From positions 3,269,001 through 3,333,000 of the forward strand of contig NZ_JACHMI010000001.1 in NCBI RefSeq assembly GCF_014207985.1: DNA of 64,000 nucleotides. The letters run 5' to 3'. Under the pieces are notes generated by a model. That model did no database searches and was not told the origin of the DNA. It saw only the letters and a list, made by a program, of their open reading frames with translations. Shown in pieces: positions 13,522 through 22,825 of this stretch (its first letter is position 1; every line of letters begins with the position of its first letter). The position numbers and the translations under genes are program-made. This DNA comes from Nonomuraea rubra (GTDB lineage Bacteria; Actinomycetota; Actinomycetes; Streptosporangiales; Streptosporangiaceae).

Positions 13522-16349
13522 AGCATGTCCTGCCCGGTTGCGGGTGCCTTCCGTAGAACTACTAGCCGCGCCAGTTCAGTACGGGTGCCGATGCCGAGCT
13601 TCGGGTAGATCTTGTACAGGTGGTACTCGACCGTACGCGCGCTGAGGAAGAGCTGCGCGGCGATCTCCTTGCTGGACAGGCCGTCGGCGACCAGGCCGGC
13701 GATGCGCAGCTCCTGCGGGGTCAGCACGTCCAGCTCCGGGCCGGGGGCAGGCCCGCTGTTCTCGTCCGTCCCGCTCTGACCTGTCCAGCCCTCGCCCGCC
13801 GCGCGGAGTTCGCCGTGCGCGCGGCGGGCCCACGGGTGCGCGCCCGAGCGCTGGAACGTCTCCAGCGCCGCGCGCAGGTGCGGGCGCGCCTCGCCCGGAC
13901 GGTGCGCCCGGCGCAGCCGCTCACCCAGCAGCAGCGCGGTCCTGGCCGCCTCGTACGGGTTCGCGTGCAGCCGCAGCGCCTCCTCGAAACCCTCGTGACC
14001 GCCCGTGACCTGGGCCCGGCACCTGGCCAGCAGGGCACGCGACTCGGCCGTGGCCGCGTGCGCCGACCAGCGCTCGTACGCCTCCAGCGCCGCCCCCGCC
14101 GCCTCCAGGTCGCCCGCGCCCACCGCGGCCTCGATCCGGTCCGGCGTCGAACGCCACACCACGGTCGGATGCCCCGCGCCCGGTCCCGCCGCCACGATCG
14201 CGCTGAACCGGTCGTGCGCGGCGGCGAACCGGCCCGCCCCCAGGTCCAGCATGGCCAGCGCGTACGCGGCCACGCCCGCCCGCAGTCCCACGCGGTGGGG
14301 CAGCGCGATGGCCAGCGCCTCCCGGGCCAGCCGGCGGCACTCGTCCTCCTCGCCGCGCAGCGCCGCCAGCACCGCCAGGTTGGCCAGGTGCGCGGCCACC
14401 GTGTTGCTGTAACCGGCCTCGCGGGCCAGCTCCAGGCCCTCCTCGGAGACGGCCTGGCTCTCCGCCAGCCGGCCGGCGACCCGTTCGGCGGTGGCCACGA
14501 ACTCCAGCACCACCGGCAGCTGCCCCACCATGCCCGACACCCTCGCCACCCGGCCGGCCCGCGCGGCCAGCTCGGCCGACAGGTCGGCCTCGCCCAGGTA
14601 ACTGGCCGCCGCCGTCGCCCACAGGAACCCGGCGGCGTCCGTCAGCTCCCCGGTCCTCGCCAGCGCCCGCCTCAGGAGGGCGTGTGCGGCGCTGGGAGGA
14701 TGTGCGGGCTCGTGGGCGCCCTCGGCCTGTGCGTGCTCGCGCTGGGCCCGTGTGTGCTCGCGCTCGGCGTCTGCGTGCCCGCCGGAGGTGCCGGCGGAGA
14801 GGGTCAGGCCGATGCCGGTCAGGACATCGCGCAGGAAACCCTCCGGGTGGGTCGCCGCGCGGCGGCCGATCTCGACGATGGCGGCGATGTCGCCCGCGTA
14901 CGAGGCCGCCTCGGCGGCGTCGGCCAGCATGTCCAGGCTGTCACCCGCGGCCAGGATCCGCACGGCCTCGGTGGCGCTGCCGGAGTTCAGCTCGAACCGG
15001 CCGCGCAACTGGGCCAGCTCCATGCCCAGCACCGCATCGCCGCCCGCGTGCTCCCTGGCCTCCGCCAGCAGCGACTCCGCCTGCCCGGGACGGCCGCCCA
15101 GCCAGGCGGCCACCGCGGCGTCCTTGAGCCGGGCGGCCCTCGCCGCCGGATCGGGGGTCAGCTCGGCGGCCCTGCTCAGGGCGGTGGCGGCGTCGCCGTA
15201 GCCGCCGCGGTCGCGGGCTCGTGCGGCCGTCTCGGCGAGCGCGGCGGCGACGGCCTCGTCCTGGCCCAGCGCCGCCGCCGCCAGGTGCCAGGCGCGGCGG
15301 TCCCCGTCGGCCTCCCCGGCCAGCACCCGGTGCGCCTCGCGGCGGTCCGCCGGGGTCGCGGCCTCGTGGACGGCCGAGCGGATGAGGGGGTGGCGGAATC
15401 GTACGGACGTCCCCTCGATCCGCGCCAGGCCGGTCGCCTCCAGCTCGTGCAGCGCGTCCCGGCCCGCGCCCATCCGGCCGGCGGCGCGCAGTACCAGGGC
15501 GAGGTCGCCCTCGACGGACGCCAGCAGGGCCACCAGCCGGGCGTCCTCGGGCAGCGCCGCCACCTGCTCGCCGAACAGGTGCGTCCCGCCGGGGAGCGGG
15601 TCGGGCAGCGGCTCGCGGCCGGCGAGCTGCCCGGGACTCAGCCTCCGTACGGTCTCGCGCAGGGCCAGCGGGTTGCCCCCGGTCAGCGCCACCAGCGCCC
15701 GCTTGACGCCAGGCACGATCGTGCCGCCGGCCCCCGCGGCGGTGTCCCAGGTCCCGGGGGCGGGCCGCAGGGCGGTGGCGTCCAGGAGTTCGGTTGCCGC
15801 GGGCTCAGGGAGGCCGGTGACCGGCAGGGACGGCACGCCCTTGACCGGCGGGGCGTCCGCGCGCACCGCCAGCAACATCGCGATCCGCTCCGGGCCGAGC
15901 CGCCGGGCGGCGAAGAGCAGGGCGTCCGCCGAGGCCCGGTCCATCCACTGGAAGTCGTCCACCACGCACACCAGCCCGCTCTCCGCACCGGCCTCGGCCA
16001 GCAGCGACAAAACCCCCGCCGCCAGCAGGAACCGATCCCCCGAGGCGCCCCCGCCCAGCCCGAGCACCCCGCGCACGGCGTCGCGCTGCGGCTCCGGCAG
16101 CGCGTCCAGCAGCCCCACCACCGGCCGCAGCAGCTGGTGCAGGGCGGCGAAGGCCAGGTCCGACTCGGGTTCGACGCCGGTCGTGCGCAGCACCCGCATG
16201 TCCCCGCCCCGGGAGGCCGCCAGGTCCAGCAGGGCCGTCTTGCCCACGCCCGCCTCGCCGCGCAGCACGAGCGCGGTACCCACCCCGCCGCGGGCCCGGC
16301 CGATCACGTCCTCGATGGCGGCGATCTCCGCCGATCTTCCGAACAGCAC
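13518..16349 (-). CDS. LuxR-family ATPase regulator (LAL type)
   Basis: 943 residues from GTG. An AAA/STAND ATPase domain lies at the N-terminus with Walker A GEAGVGKT (31-38) and Walker B CVVDDFQWMD. A long helical, TPR-like middle (about 330-840) follows. The LuxR helix-turn-helix is at the end (LTPQELRIAGLVADGLSSKEIAAQ split across the domain, with ARTVEYHLYKIY). This architecture is that of large ATP-binding LuxR regulators, usually activators that respond to small inducers. It overlaps the hydrolase gene that follows and diverges from the M29-like gene, so either may be a target. The middle contains a His/Glu-rich insertion (HADAEREHTRAQREHAQAEG) unlike the rest, probably a flexible linker. 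Confidence 0.9.
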   Translation of the reverse strand: MLFGRSAEIAAIEDVIGRARGGVGTALVLRGEAGVGKTALLDLAASRGGDMRVLRTTGVEPESDLAFAALHQLLRPVVGLLDALPEPQRDAVRGVLGLGGGASGDRFLLAAGVLSLLAEAGAESGLVCVVDDFQWMDRASADALLFAARRLGPERIAMLLAVRADAPPVKGVPSLPVTGLPEPAATELLDATALRPAPGTWDTAAGAGGTIVPGVKRALVALTGGNPLALRETVRRLSPGQLAGREPLPDPLPGGTHLFGEQVAALPEDARLVALLASVEGDLALVLRAAGRMGAGRDALHELEATGLARIEGTSVRFRHPLIRSAVHEAATPADRREAHRVLAGEADGDRRAWHLAAAALGQDEAVAAALAETAARARDRGGYGDAATALSRAAELTPDPAARAARLKDAAVAAWLGGRPGQAESLLAEAREHAGGDAVLGMELAQLRGRFELNSGSATEAVRILAAGDSLDMLADAAEAASYAGDIAAIVEIGRRAATHPEGFLRDVLTGIGLTLSAGTSGGHADAEREHTRAQREHAQAEGAHEPAHPPSAAHALLRRALARTGELTDAAGFLWATAAASYLGEADLSAELAARAGRVARVSGMVGQLPVVLEFVATAERVAGRLAESQAVSEEGLELAREAGYSNTVAAHLANLAVLAALRGEEDECRRLAREALAIALPHRVGLRAGVAAYALAMLDLGAGRFAAAHDRFSAIVAAGPGAGHPTVVWRSTPDRIEAAVGAGDLEAAGAALEAYERWSAHAATAESRALLARCRAQVTGGHEGFEEALRLHANPYEAARTALLLGERLRRAHRPGEARPHLRAALETFQRSGAHPWARRAHGELRAAGEGWTGQSGTDENSGPAPGPELDVLTPQELRIAGLVADGLSSKEIAAQLFLSARTVEYHLYKIYPKLGIGTRTELARLVVLRKAPATGQDML

Positions 16350-16464
16350 AAACGCCCACTTTAGGGCCGGGGACGAAGACCGCCCATCCGGACACGAACG
16401 GTACGTGAGTAGTCACGATGGGTATCTAAGGGCCGAGAAGCGCAAGGCCGAAGGAGTCCCGGGC

Positions 16465-17595
16465 ATGACCACCAATCCGTACGCGACCTCACCCTTCAGC
16501 TATGTCGCCGAGCCGGCCGCGGCCCCGTACTCGATCGTCGAGCTGATGCCCGGCGTGCGCAACCTGTGCGAGTACGTCCGGCTGGCCGCGGGCGACCGGG
16601 TGCTGCTGATGATGGAGCACACCGTGGACCCGGTCGTCGTGCAGGCCATCGCCGCGGCGGCGGCGCTGCGCGACGCGGACGTGCGCATCCTGTCGGTGCC
16701 GCCGTTCAGCGCGGGCGGGTGGGACCGTGAGGCGCCGCTGCCGATCGAGACGGCCGCCTTCCACGAGGCGGACGTCGTGATCAGCGGTACCTGGTGGGGC
16801 GAGGTGCACACGGCGCCGCTGTTCTTCGACCAGATCAGGGCCCGCTCGGCGCGGTTCCTGTCCCTGCACATGACGGCCACGGCAGGCGCGCTGCTGACCG
16901 GCGCGCGGCTGCCCGTGGAGGTCTTCCACGCGCTGGTGGCCAGGGCGCTGCGCCAGCTCCGCACGGCCTCCTCGATCAGGGTGACCTCGGCGCGGGGCAC
17001 GGACCTGACGTTCTCGGGCCTCACCTTCGAGGACCCGGGGCCCGGGGGGCTGCGGCCGGGCGACTGGCGGCCGTTCCCGTACGGCGGCGTCAACTTCTGG
17101 CCCGCCGAGACCGAGGGCGTGCTCGTCGTCGAGGACAGCACCGTCACCGGCGTGCCGGAGGAGCCGCTGCGCGTCACGCTGGAGGGCAACCTGGTCCGCA
17201 AGATCGAGGGCGGGGCCGCCGCCGGGCAGCTGCGCCGCTACGCGCCCGGCGGCTTCTACATGCGCCACGCCCTGTTCGGGCTGAACCCGAAGGTGCGCGT
17301 CGCGGGCGGCACGCAGTTCGAGCGGGAGAAACACGCCGGAGCCTTCTACTGCGGCCTCGACGGCCTGACCGACGGCGTGCCGGTCACCACGGGGCCGGGC
17401 TTCGCGCACTGCGACTGCCAGGTGGACCGGCCGACCGTGGTCGTGGACGGGGAGACGTTCGTGGAGCGGGGGCGGCTGCTGCTGCTCGACGAGCCGGAGA
17501 TCAGGGAGGTGGCGGCGCGGTACGGGCCGCCGGAGGTGATCCTCGACGACAACCCCGTGATGATCCTGCCCCGCCGTTACACCGGGCTCCGGTAG
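16465..17595 (+). CDS. M29 aminopeptidase/NicX-like metalloprotein
   Basis: 376 residues from ATG with AAGGAG eight bases upstream. The N-terminal half (PGVRNLCEYVRLAAGDRVLL, then a Rossmann-like segment) and the C-terminal pattern resemble the M29 peptidase fold. This fold is shared by aminopeptidase T and 2,5-dihydroxypyridine 5,6-dioxygenase. The C-terminal pattern is FGLNPKVRV, EREKHAGAFYCGL, GFAHCDCQVD and TVVVDGETFVERG. Candidate metal ligands are the Glu/His in EREKH, H in AHCD and D in HCDC. Whether it is a peptidase or a ring-cleaving dioxygenase cannot be decided. It diverges from the LAL regulator and its 3' end overlaps the converging serine hydrolase by 19 bases. Confidence 0.6.
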   Translation: MTTNPYATSPFSYVAEPAAAPYSIVELMPGVRNLCEYVRLAAGDRVLLMMEHTVDPVVVQAIAAAAALRDADVRILSVPPFSAGGWDREAPLPIETAAFHEADVVISGTWWGEVHTAPLFFDQIRARSARFLSLHMTATAGALLTGARLPVEVFHALVARALRQLRTASSIRVTSARGTDLTFSGLTFEDPGPGGLRPGDWRPFPYGGVNFWPAETEGVLVVEDSTVTGVPEEPLRVTLEGNLVRKIEGGAAAGQLRRYAPGGFYMRHALFGLNPKVRVAGGTQFEREKHAGAFYCGLDGLTDGVPVTTGPGFAHCDCQVDRPTVVVDGETFVERGRLLLLDEPEIREVAARYGPPEVILDDNPVMILPRRYTGLR

Positions 17596-18758
17596 AGGGC
17601 CTCGGCCAGCGAGCGCACCCGGAAGTCGCCGCCCTCCAGCAGCTCGGAGCCGCGGTTGGGCACGTACGCGAAGGCCAGGCCGCGCGCGGGGTCGGCGAAG
17701 GCGAACGAGCCGGTCGCGCCGCTCTGCCCGAACAGGCCGGTGAGGTGCCCGGGCGCGGGCCAGAACGGGCCGCCGGGCACGGCGAAGCCGATGCCCCAGG
17801 CGGTGCGTACGCGCAGCACCTGGTCGAGGCCGTCGGCCTGGGGCGTGCGCACCCGGTCGAGCAGGTCGGGGCCCAGCAGCCGCACGCCGCCGACCGGGCC
17901 GATCAGCGCGGCGAGGTAGCGGGCAAGGGAGTGGGCGGAGGCGACGCCGTCCATGGAGGGGCTCTCCACCTCGTACGTGCGCCGCTCGTTCGCCGCGTCC
18001 CAGCCGATGGCGACGCTGCCGTACAGGGCACGGTACGACAGCGACCCGGGGTCGTTCAGCGCCGCCACGAACCCGGCCAGCTCCGGCACCTCCATGCCCA
18101 GGCGTACGGACTCGGCGTCGGGCACCACCACCGTGGCCAGGCGCGGCATCGCGGCGGCGGGCACCCGTACGTAGCAGTCGAGCCCGAGCGGCCCCGTGAT
18201 CTCCCGCGCCAGGAACTCGCTCAGCGTCACCCCCGACACCCTGCGCACCAGCTCGCCCGCGAGGTGGCCGATGCTGACCCCGTGGTAGCCGTGCGCGGTG
18301 CCCGGCGGCCACTCGGGGGCCGCGGCGGCGAGCGCGTCGGTGATCGGCGTCCAGTCCCGCAGGTCCTCCCAGGTGAGGGGCCGCATGTGCAGGCTCGGCA
18401 GGCCGGCGCGGTGAGCGAGCAGCGTGCGTACGCTGATCCCGCCCTTGCCCCGCTGCGCGAACTCCGGCCAGTAACGCGCCACCGGCGCCTCCAGGTCGAC
18501 CTCGCCGCGCTCGGCCAGCAGGAGGAGCGCTCCCGAGGCGAAGACCTTGCAGGTGGAGGCGAGGGGCGCGATGGTGTCGCGCCGCCAGGGGCGGCGGGTG
18601 GCGGGGTCGGCGAGGCCGCCCCAGAGGTCCACCACCGGCTCGCCGTCCCGGTAGACGGTGAGCCCCGCGCCCACCTCGCCGCCGCCGGTGAAGTTGCGCT
18701 CGAACGCCTCGCGCACCGGCTCGAAGCCGGGCGCCACCGTGCCGTCGATGGTCGTCAC
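17577..18758 (-). CDS. Serine hydrolase of the beta-lactamase/EstB (class C-like) family
   Basis: 393 residues from GTG with AGGGAG upstream. The catalytic SxxK motif is S68-T-C-K71 in LASTCKVFASG. A tyrosine motif occurs in HGYHGVSIGH, and a C-terminal HLTGLFGQSGATGS region takes the place of the KTG box. No signal peptide is seen, so it is likely cytoplasmic. Family members include esterases, LACTB-like peptidases and carboxylesterases; beta-lactam resistance should not be assumed. It diverges from a TetR gene, and two identical inverted operators lie between them (18779-18832). This makes it the obvious target of that repressor. Confidence 0.85.
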   Translation of the reverse strand: MTTIDGTVAPGFEPVREAFERNFTGGGEVGAGLTVYRDGEPVVDLWGGLADPATRRPWRRDTIAPLASTCKVFASGALLLLAERGEVDLEAPVARYWPEFAQRGKGGISVRTLLAHRAGLPSLHMRPLTWEDLRDWTPITDALAAAAPEWPPGTAHGYHGVSIGHLAGELVRRVSGVTLSEFLAREITGPLGLDCYVRVPAAAMPRLATVVVPDAESVRLGMEVPELAGFVAALNDPGSLSYRALYGSVAIGWDAANERRTYEVESPSMDGVASAHSLARYLAALIGPVGGVRLLGPDLLDRVRTPQADGLDQVLRVRTAWGIGFAVPGGPFWPAPGHLTGLFGQSGATGSFAFADPARGLAFAYVPNRGSELLEGGDFRVRSLAEALYRSPV

Positions 18759-18778
18759 TTTCCCGTTCTCCCTTCTCC

Positions 18779-18797
18779 CTACCTTCCGGTCGGTAGG
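18779..18797. promoter_or_regulatory. TetR operator, copy 1
   Basis: CTACCTTCCGGTCGGTAGG, itself a near-palindrome (TACC..CCGG..GGTA). It is exactly the reverse complement of the second copy 16 bases away. It lies 21 bases upstream of the serine hydrolase start. Confidence 0.7.
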
Positions 18798-18813
18798 GCA
18801 GGCCCGACCGTAG

Positions 18814-18832
18814 CCTACCGACCGGAAGGTAG
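18814..18832. promoter_or_regulatory. TetR operator, copy 2
   Basis: CCTACCGACCGGAAGGTAG, a perfect inverted copy of 18779-18797, placed 46 bases before the TTG start of the TetR gene. The symmetrical pair between divergent genes suggests two repressor dimers, controlling both the hydrolase and the repressor itself. Confidence 0.7.
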
Positions 18833-18878
18833 GCAACCGCTGCTAAGCTGACGGCTCTCGCGAGCGGAAGGGGCACTC

Positions 18879-19424
18879 TTGGCCGGGGACGACACCAGGT
18901 CGCGGATCATCGAGACGGCGCGGGAGCTGTTCACCGCGCAGACGTACCGGGCCGCCTCCATGCGGGACATCGCCGAGCGCGTCGGGATCACCAAGCCGTC
19001 GCTGTACCACCACTTCCGCAGCAAGAGCGAGCTGCTGGCGAGCCTGGTGGGGCCGCCGATCGGCGAGCTGGAGGCGGTGGTCGAGCGCGCCTCGGCCGGC
19101 GCGGAGCCGGCGGCGGCGCGGCGGGCGGTGCTGGAGGGCTGCCTCGACGTGATGTTGGCGCACCGGGCGACCATGGCCCTGCTGCTGCGCGACGCCTCCG
19201 TCTACGGGGACGAGACGGCCGGGATCATGTCGCGGGTGGTGGGGGTGATCAACCGGGCCGTGGACCTGCTGGCGGGGCCGGACCCGGACTGGCGGCGGCG
19301 GGTGCGCGCCGCCCAGGCGCTGGCCGCCGTCGCCGACCCCATCGGGCAGCTTCCCGACGTCCCGGCCGCCGACCTGCGGGCCGAGCTCCTCCGGGGTGCG
19401 GGCGCGATCCTGGACCTCGATTAG
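18879..19424 (+). CDS. TetR-family repressor of the divergent serine hydrolase gene
   Basis: 181 residues from TTG, preceded by GGAAGGGG at good spacing. The helix-turn-helix is at about residues 6-52 (TRSRIIETARELFTAQTYRA, then SMRDIAERVGITKPSLYHHF), followed by a helical ligand-binding domain. The duplicated inverted operator just upstream and the divergent arrangement make this a local, self-regulating repressor. The ligand is probably a substrate or product of the hydrolase, but its identity is not visible. The gene downstream (LacI) converges with it. Confidence 0.88.
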   Translation: MAGDDTRSRIIETARELFTAQTYRAASMRDIAERVGITKPSLYHHFRSKSELLASLVGPPIGELEAVVERASAGAEPAAARRAVLEGCLDVMLAHRATMALLLRDASVYGDETAGIMSRVVGVINRAVDLLAGPDPDWRRRVRAAQALAAVADPIGQLPDVPAADLRAELLRGAGAILDLD

Positions 19425-19452
19425 CGGGACCGCGGCTTCTCCGGATGGCCGG

Positions 19453-20532
19453 CTAGCGGTGGGGGCCGCAGCTTCCCCTGACGATGAGCTCCGTGGGCAG
19501 CACGACGGAGCGCGGCCTGCGGCCGCCGGAGCGCAGCACCAGCTCGGCCGCCCGGTAGCCCATGTCGCGGCCCGGCTGGGCGATCACGGTCAGCGGCGGG
19601 GAGCACAGCTCGGCCCACGGCACGTCGTCGTACATGACGAGGGACACGTCGCGCGGCACCCGCAGGTCCAGCTCCCTGGCCGCCAGCACCGCGGCCTCGC
19701 CGAGCACGTTCCCCCCGGCGACCACCGCCGACAGGTCTGGGCGGCTCTGGAACAGGCCCGAGGCGGCGGCGTAGGCCGAGTCGCGGCTGCCCGTGCCGAA
19801 CACGACCAGTTCCTCGTCCACCGGCGAGCCCACCGCCTCCCTGAACGCCGACACGCGCCGGTCGTGGCCCGGCCCGCCGAGGAAGGCGATGCGCCTGTGG
19901 CCCAGGCCGCGCAGGTAGCGCACCGCCGTGCGGATGCCCGCCCGGTCGTCGGCCAGCACGGACGGCGCCGCGGGCAGCTCGGGCGCCCGCCCATGAGCGG
20001 GCAGGGGAGCGGCGACCCCGTCCAGGAGCATGAGGTCGCCGACGGCCGCGGCGGCGGGGTCCTCCTCCTCGGGGGACGGCCGGGCCGGGAGGCGGTCGGC
20101 GAAGACCACCGTCATGCCCGCGCGGATGGCCGGGGCCCAGGTGTCCTCCTCGCCCGAGGGGACGGCGATGAGGCGGTCGACGCTCTGCTCCAGCAGCATG
20201 CCGATCAGCTCGGCCTCCTGCTCGGGGTCGCCGGCCGTGGAGCCGAGCACGACGGGCTCGCCGGCCGAGCGGGCGCAGGCGAGCACGCCCTCGGCGAACT
20301 GCGCGAAGAAGGTGTCGGTCAGGTCGGGGACGAGCAGGCCGATGCCGCCGGTGCGGCGCTGGCGCAGGTTGCGGCCGAGGGCGCTGGGGCGGTAGTCGAG
20401 CTGGGCGGCCACGGCCAGGACCCGCTCCCTGGTCTGCGGGCTGGCCGAGCCGCCCGACAGCACCCGGGAGACGGTGGCGACGCCCACGCCGGCCGCCTCG
20501 GCCACATCCTTGATCGTCGCCCGCTTCTCCAT
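19453..20532 (-). CDS. LacI-family transcriptional regulator
   Basis: 359 residues from ATG. The N-terminal LacI helix-turn-helix (TIKDVAEAAGVGVATVSRVL) and hinge (PSALGRNLRQ) are classic. The periplasmic-binding-like sugar domain follows, with GIGLLVPDLTDTFF at its start and VLADDRAGIRTAVRYL in the middle. A Pro/Glu-rich insertion (PARPSPEEEDPA, about residues 170-185) lengthens one loop. It diverges from ugpC. A LacI-type operator overlaps its own start codon and a related site lies at the ugpC promoter, so it probably represses both genes and responds to a sugar. Confidence 0.9.
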   Translation of the reverse strand: MEKRATIKDVAEAAGVGVATVSRVLSGGSASPQTRERVLAVAAQLDYRPSALGRNLRQRRTGGIGLLVPDLTDTFFAQFAEGVLACARSAGEPVVLGSTAGDPEQEAELIGMLLEQSVDRLIAVPSGEEDTWAPAIRAGMTVVFADRLPARPSPEEEDPAAAAVGDLMLLDGVAAPLPAHGRAPELPAAPSVLADDRAGIRTAVRYLRGLGHRRIAFLGGPGHDRRVSAFREAVGSPVDEELVVFGTGSRDSAYAAASGLFQSRPDLSAVVAGGNVLGEAAVLAARELDLRVPRDVSLVMYDDVPWAELCSPPLTVIAQPGRDMGYRAAELVLRSGGRRPRSVVLPTELIVRGSCGPHR

Positions 20533-20545
20533 GGAAACGATTCCA
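20532..20545. promoter_or_regulatory. LacI-family operator over the regulator's start codon
   Basis: TGGAAACGATTCCA, with arms TGGAA/TTCCA and a central CG, the usual form of LacI-family sites. It covers the ATG of the regulator gene, consistent with autorepression. Confidence 0.6.
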
Positions 20546-20605
20546 TCATGGTTTCCCGCAAACCGGAAGTACCCGTGAGCGCAAAGGCTGGTCACACCGT
20601 AACCC

Positions 20606-20634
20606 TTGACACCGATGTCCGTTTCGGGTGAGAT
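20606..20634 (+). promoter_or_regulatory. Candidate promoter of ugpC
   Basis: TTGACA at 20606-20611, a 17-base spacer, then TGAGAT at 20629-20634. The -35 is a consensus match, the -10 weaker. The LacI-like site at 20638-20651 begins just after it, where a repressor would block transcription. Confidence 0.5.
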
Positions 20635-20637
20635 GCT

Positions 20638-20651
20638 TGAAAACGTATCCA
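20638..20651. promoter_or_regulatory. Second LacI-like site downstream of the ugpC promoter
   Basis: TGAAAACGTATCCA matches the operator at 20532-20545 in 10 of 14 positions, including the central CG and the outer TG/CCA. It lies about 80 bases before the ugpC ATG, immediately after the candidate -10. Confidence 0.45.
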
Positions 20652-20732
20652 CGCCGAGTGGGGGATTCGCTCCGCGCGAGCGAATCTGACGGGACCATCC
20701 GGGCCATCCGCCCTGGAGCGCGAAGGAATGTC

Positions 20733-21947
<1,215 letters not shown>

Positions 21948-21986
21948 CCCCACATTCCCGGCCGCGGGCGTAGCCCGCGACCGCCT

Positions 21987-22032
21987 GGGCCCCCACCGCG
22001 ACCCCCTCCCGCGGCGGGGGCCCGTCTCTTTT
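21987..22032 (+). terminator. Intrinsic terminator after ugpC
   Basis: GGGCCCCC at 21987-21994 pairs with GGGGGCCC at 22016-22023 and is followed by GTCTCTTTT. It lies 40 bases after the ugpC stop and just before the end of the converging SDR gene, so it may serve both. Confidence 0.75.
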
Positions 22033-22043
22033 CCGTACGGCGG

Positions 22044-22790
22044 TCAGCGGCCGATCCGCTGCGACACCATGGCCTGCAGGCCACGCGGGACGAGCCGCCC
22101 GATCGCCACGATGAGCTTGTAGCGCAGGCCGGGGATCGAGACCCGCCGCCCCACCGCCAGGTCCCGCATCGCCGCGCGCACCACGTCGTCGGCCTTCAGC
22201 CACAGGAACCAGGGGATGCCCGAGCTGTCCATCGAGGCCCGCTGGTGGAACTCGGTGCGGACGAAGCCGGGGCACAGCGCCATGACCCTGATGCGCGGGC
22301 CGACCGTGGTCGCGGCCGACTCGCTGAAGTTCACCACCCACGCCTTGGAGGCGCTGTAGGTGCCGCGCGTGAAGAACGCCGCCACCGACGCCACGTTCAC
22401 GATCGCGCCCCGGTCGCGCTCGCGCATGCCGGGCAGCGCCGCCAGCGTCAGCCGCAGCACCGCCTCGCAGTGCACCTTCAGCATGCGGACCTCGTTGGCG
22501 ACCGGCACGTCGGGGAAGTGCCCCGCGTTGCCGAAGCCGGCGTTGTTGACCAGCAGATCGACGCCCTCACGCAGTCTCGACTCGACCCTGGCCAGGCCCT
22601 CCTCGGTCGACAGGTCGGCGGGCAGCACCTCGACGCTCACGCCGTACCTGAGCTTGAGCTGGTCGGCGGTCTTGGCGAGGCGGAGCTCGTCGCGGGCCAC
22701 GAGGACGAGCGAGTAGGCCTCGGCGGCCAGGTGGCGGGCGAAGGCGGCGCCGAGGCCGGCGGTCGCGCCCGTGATCAGTGCGGTTGGCAT
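22044..22790 (-). CDS. Short-chain dehydrogenase/reductase (SDR)
   Basis: 248 residues. The NAD(P)-binding motif is TGATAGLG at residues 7-14, followed by NNAG (NNAGFGNAGHF), serine in VNVASVAAFF, and the catalytic YSASK. Length and motifs are those of classical SDRs; VARDELRLAKTADQL, with Arg after the second strand, suggests NADPH preference. The C-terminal WFLWLKADDVVRAAMRDL is typical of the DltE-like subgroup. The substrate is unknown. It diverges from the sugar-dehydrogenase-like lipoprotein gene with only about 35 bases between the starts. Confidence 0.9.
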   Translation of the reverse strand: MPTALITGATAGLGAAFARHLAAEAYSLVLVARDELRLAKTADQLKLRYGVSVEVLPADLSTEEGLARVESRLREGVDLLVNNAGFGNAGHFPDVPVANEVRMLKVHCEAVLRLTLAALPGMRERDRGAIVNVASVAAFFTRGTYSASKAWVVNFSESAATTVGPRIRVMALCPGFVRTEFHQRASMDSSGIPWFLWLKADDVVRAAMRDLAVGRRVSIPGLRYKLIVAIGRLVPRGLQAMVSQRIGR

Positions 22791-22825
22791 GCCTGCACCT
22801 TAACGGTCATGGCAGGATGGGGAAC

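Noticed and set aside
13620..16364. 914-residue open frame opposite the LuxR-type gene
   Set aside because: Antisense shadow of a well-supported LAL regulator, with low-complexity translation.
17577..18758. Beta-lactam resistance determinant
   Set aside because: SxxK alone defines a broad serine-hydrolase family; no signal peptide and no typical KTG motif.
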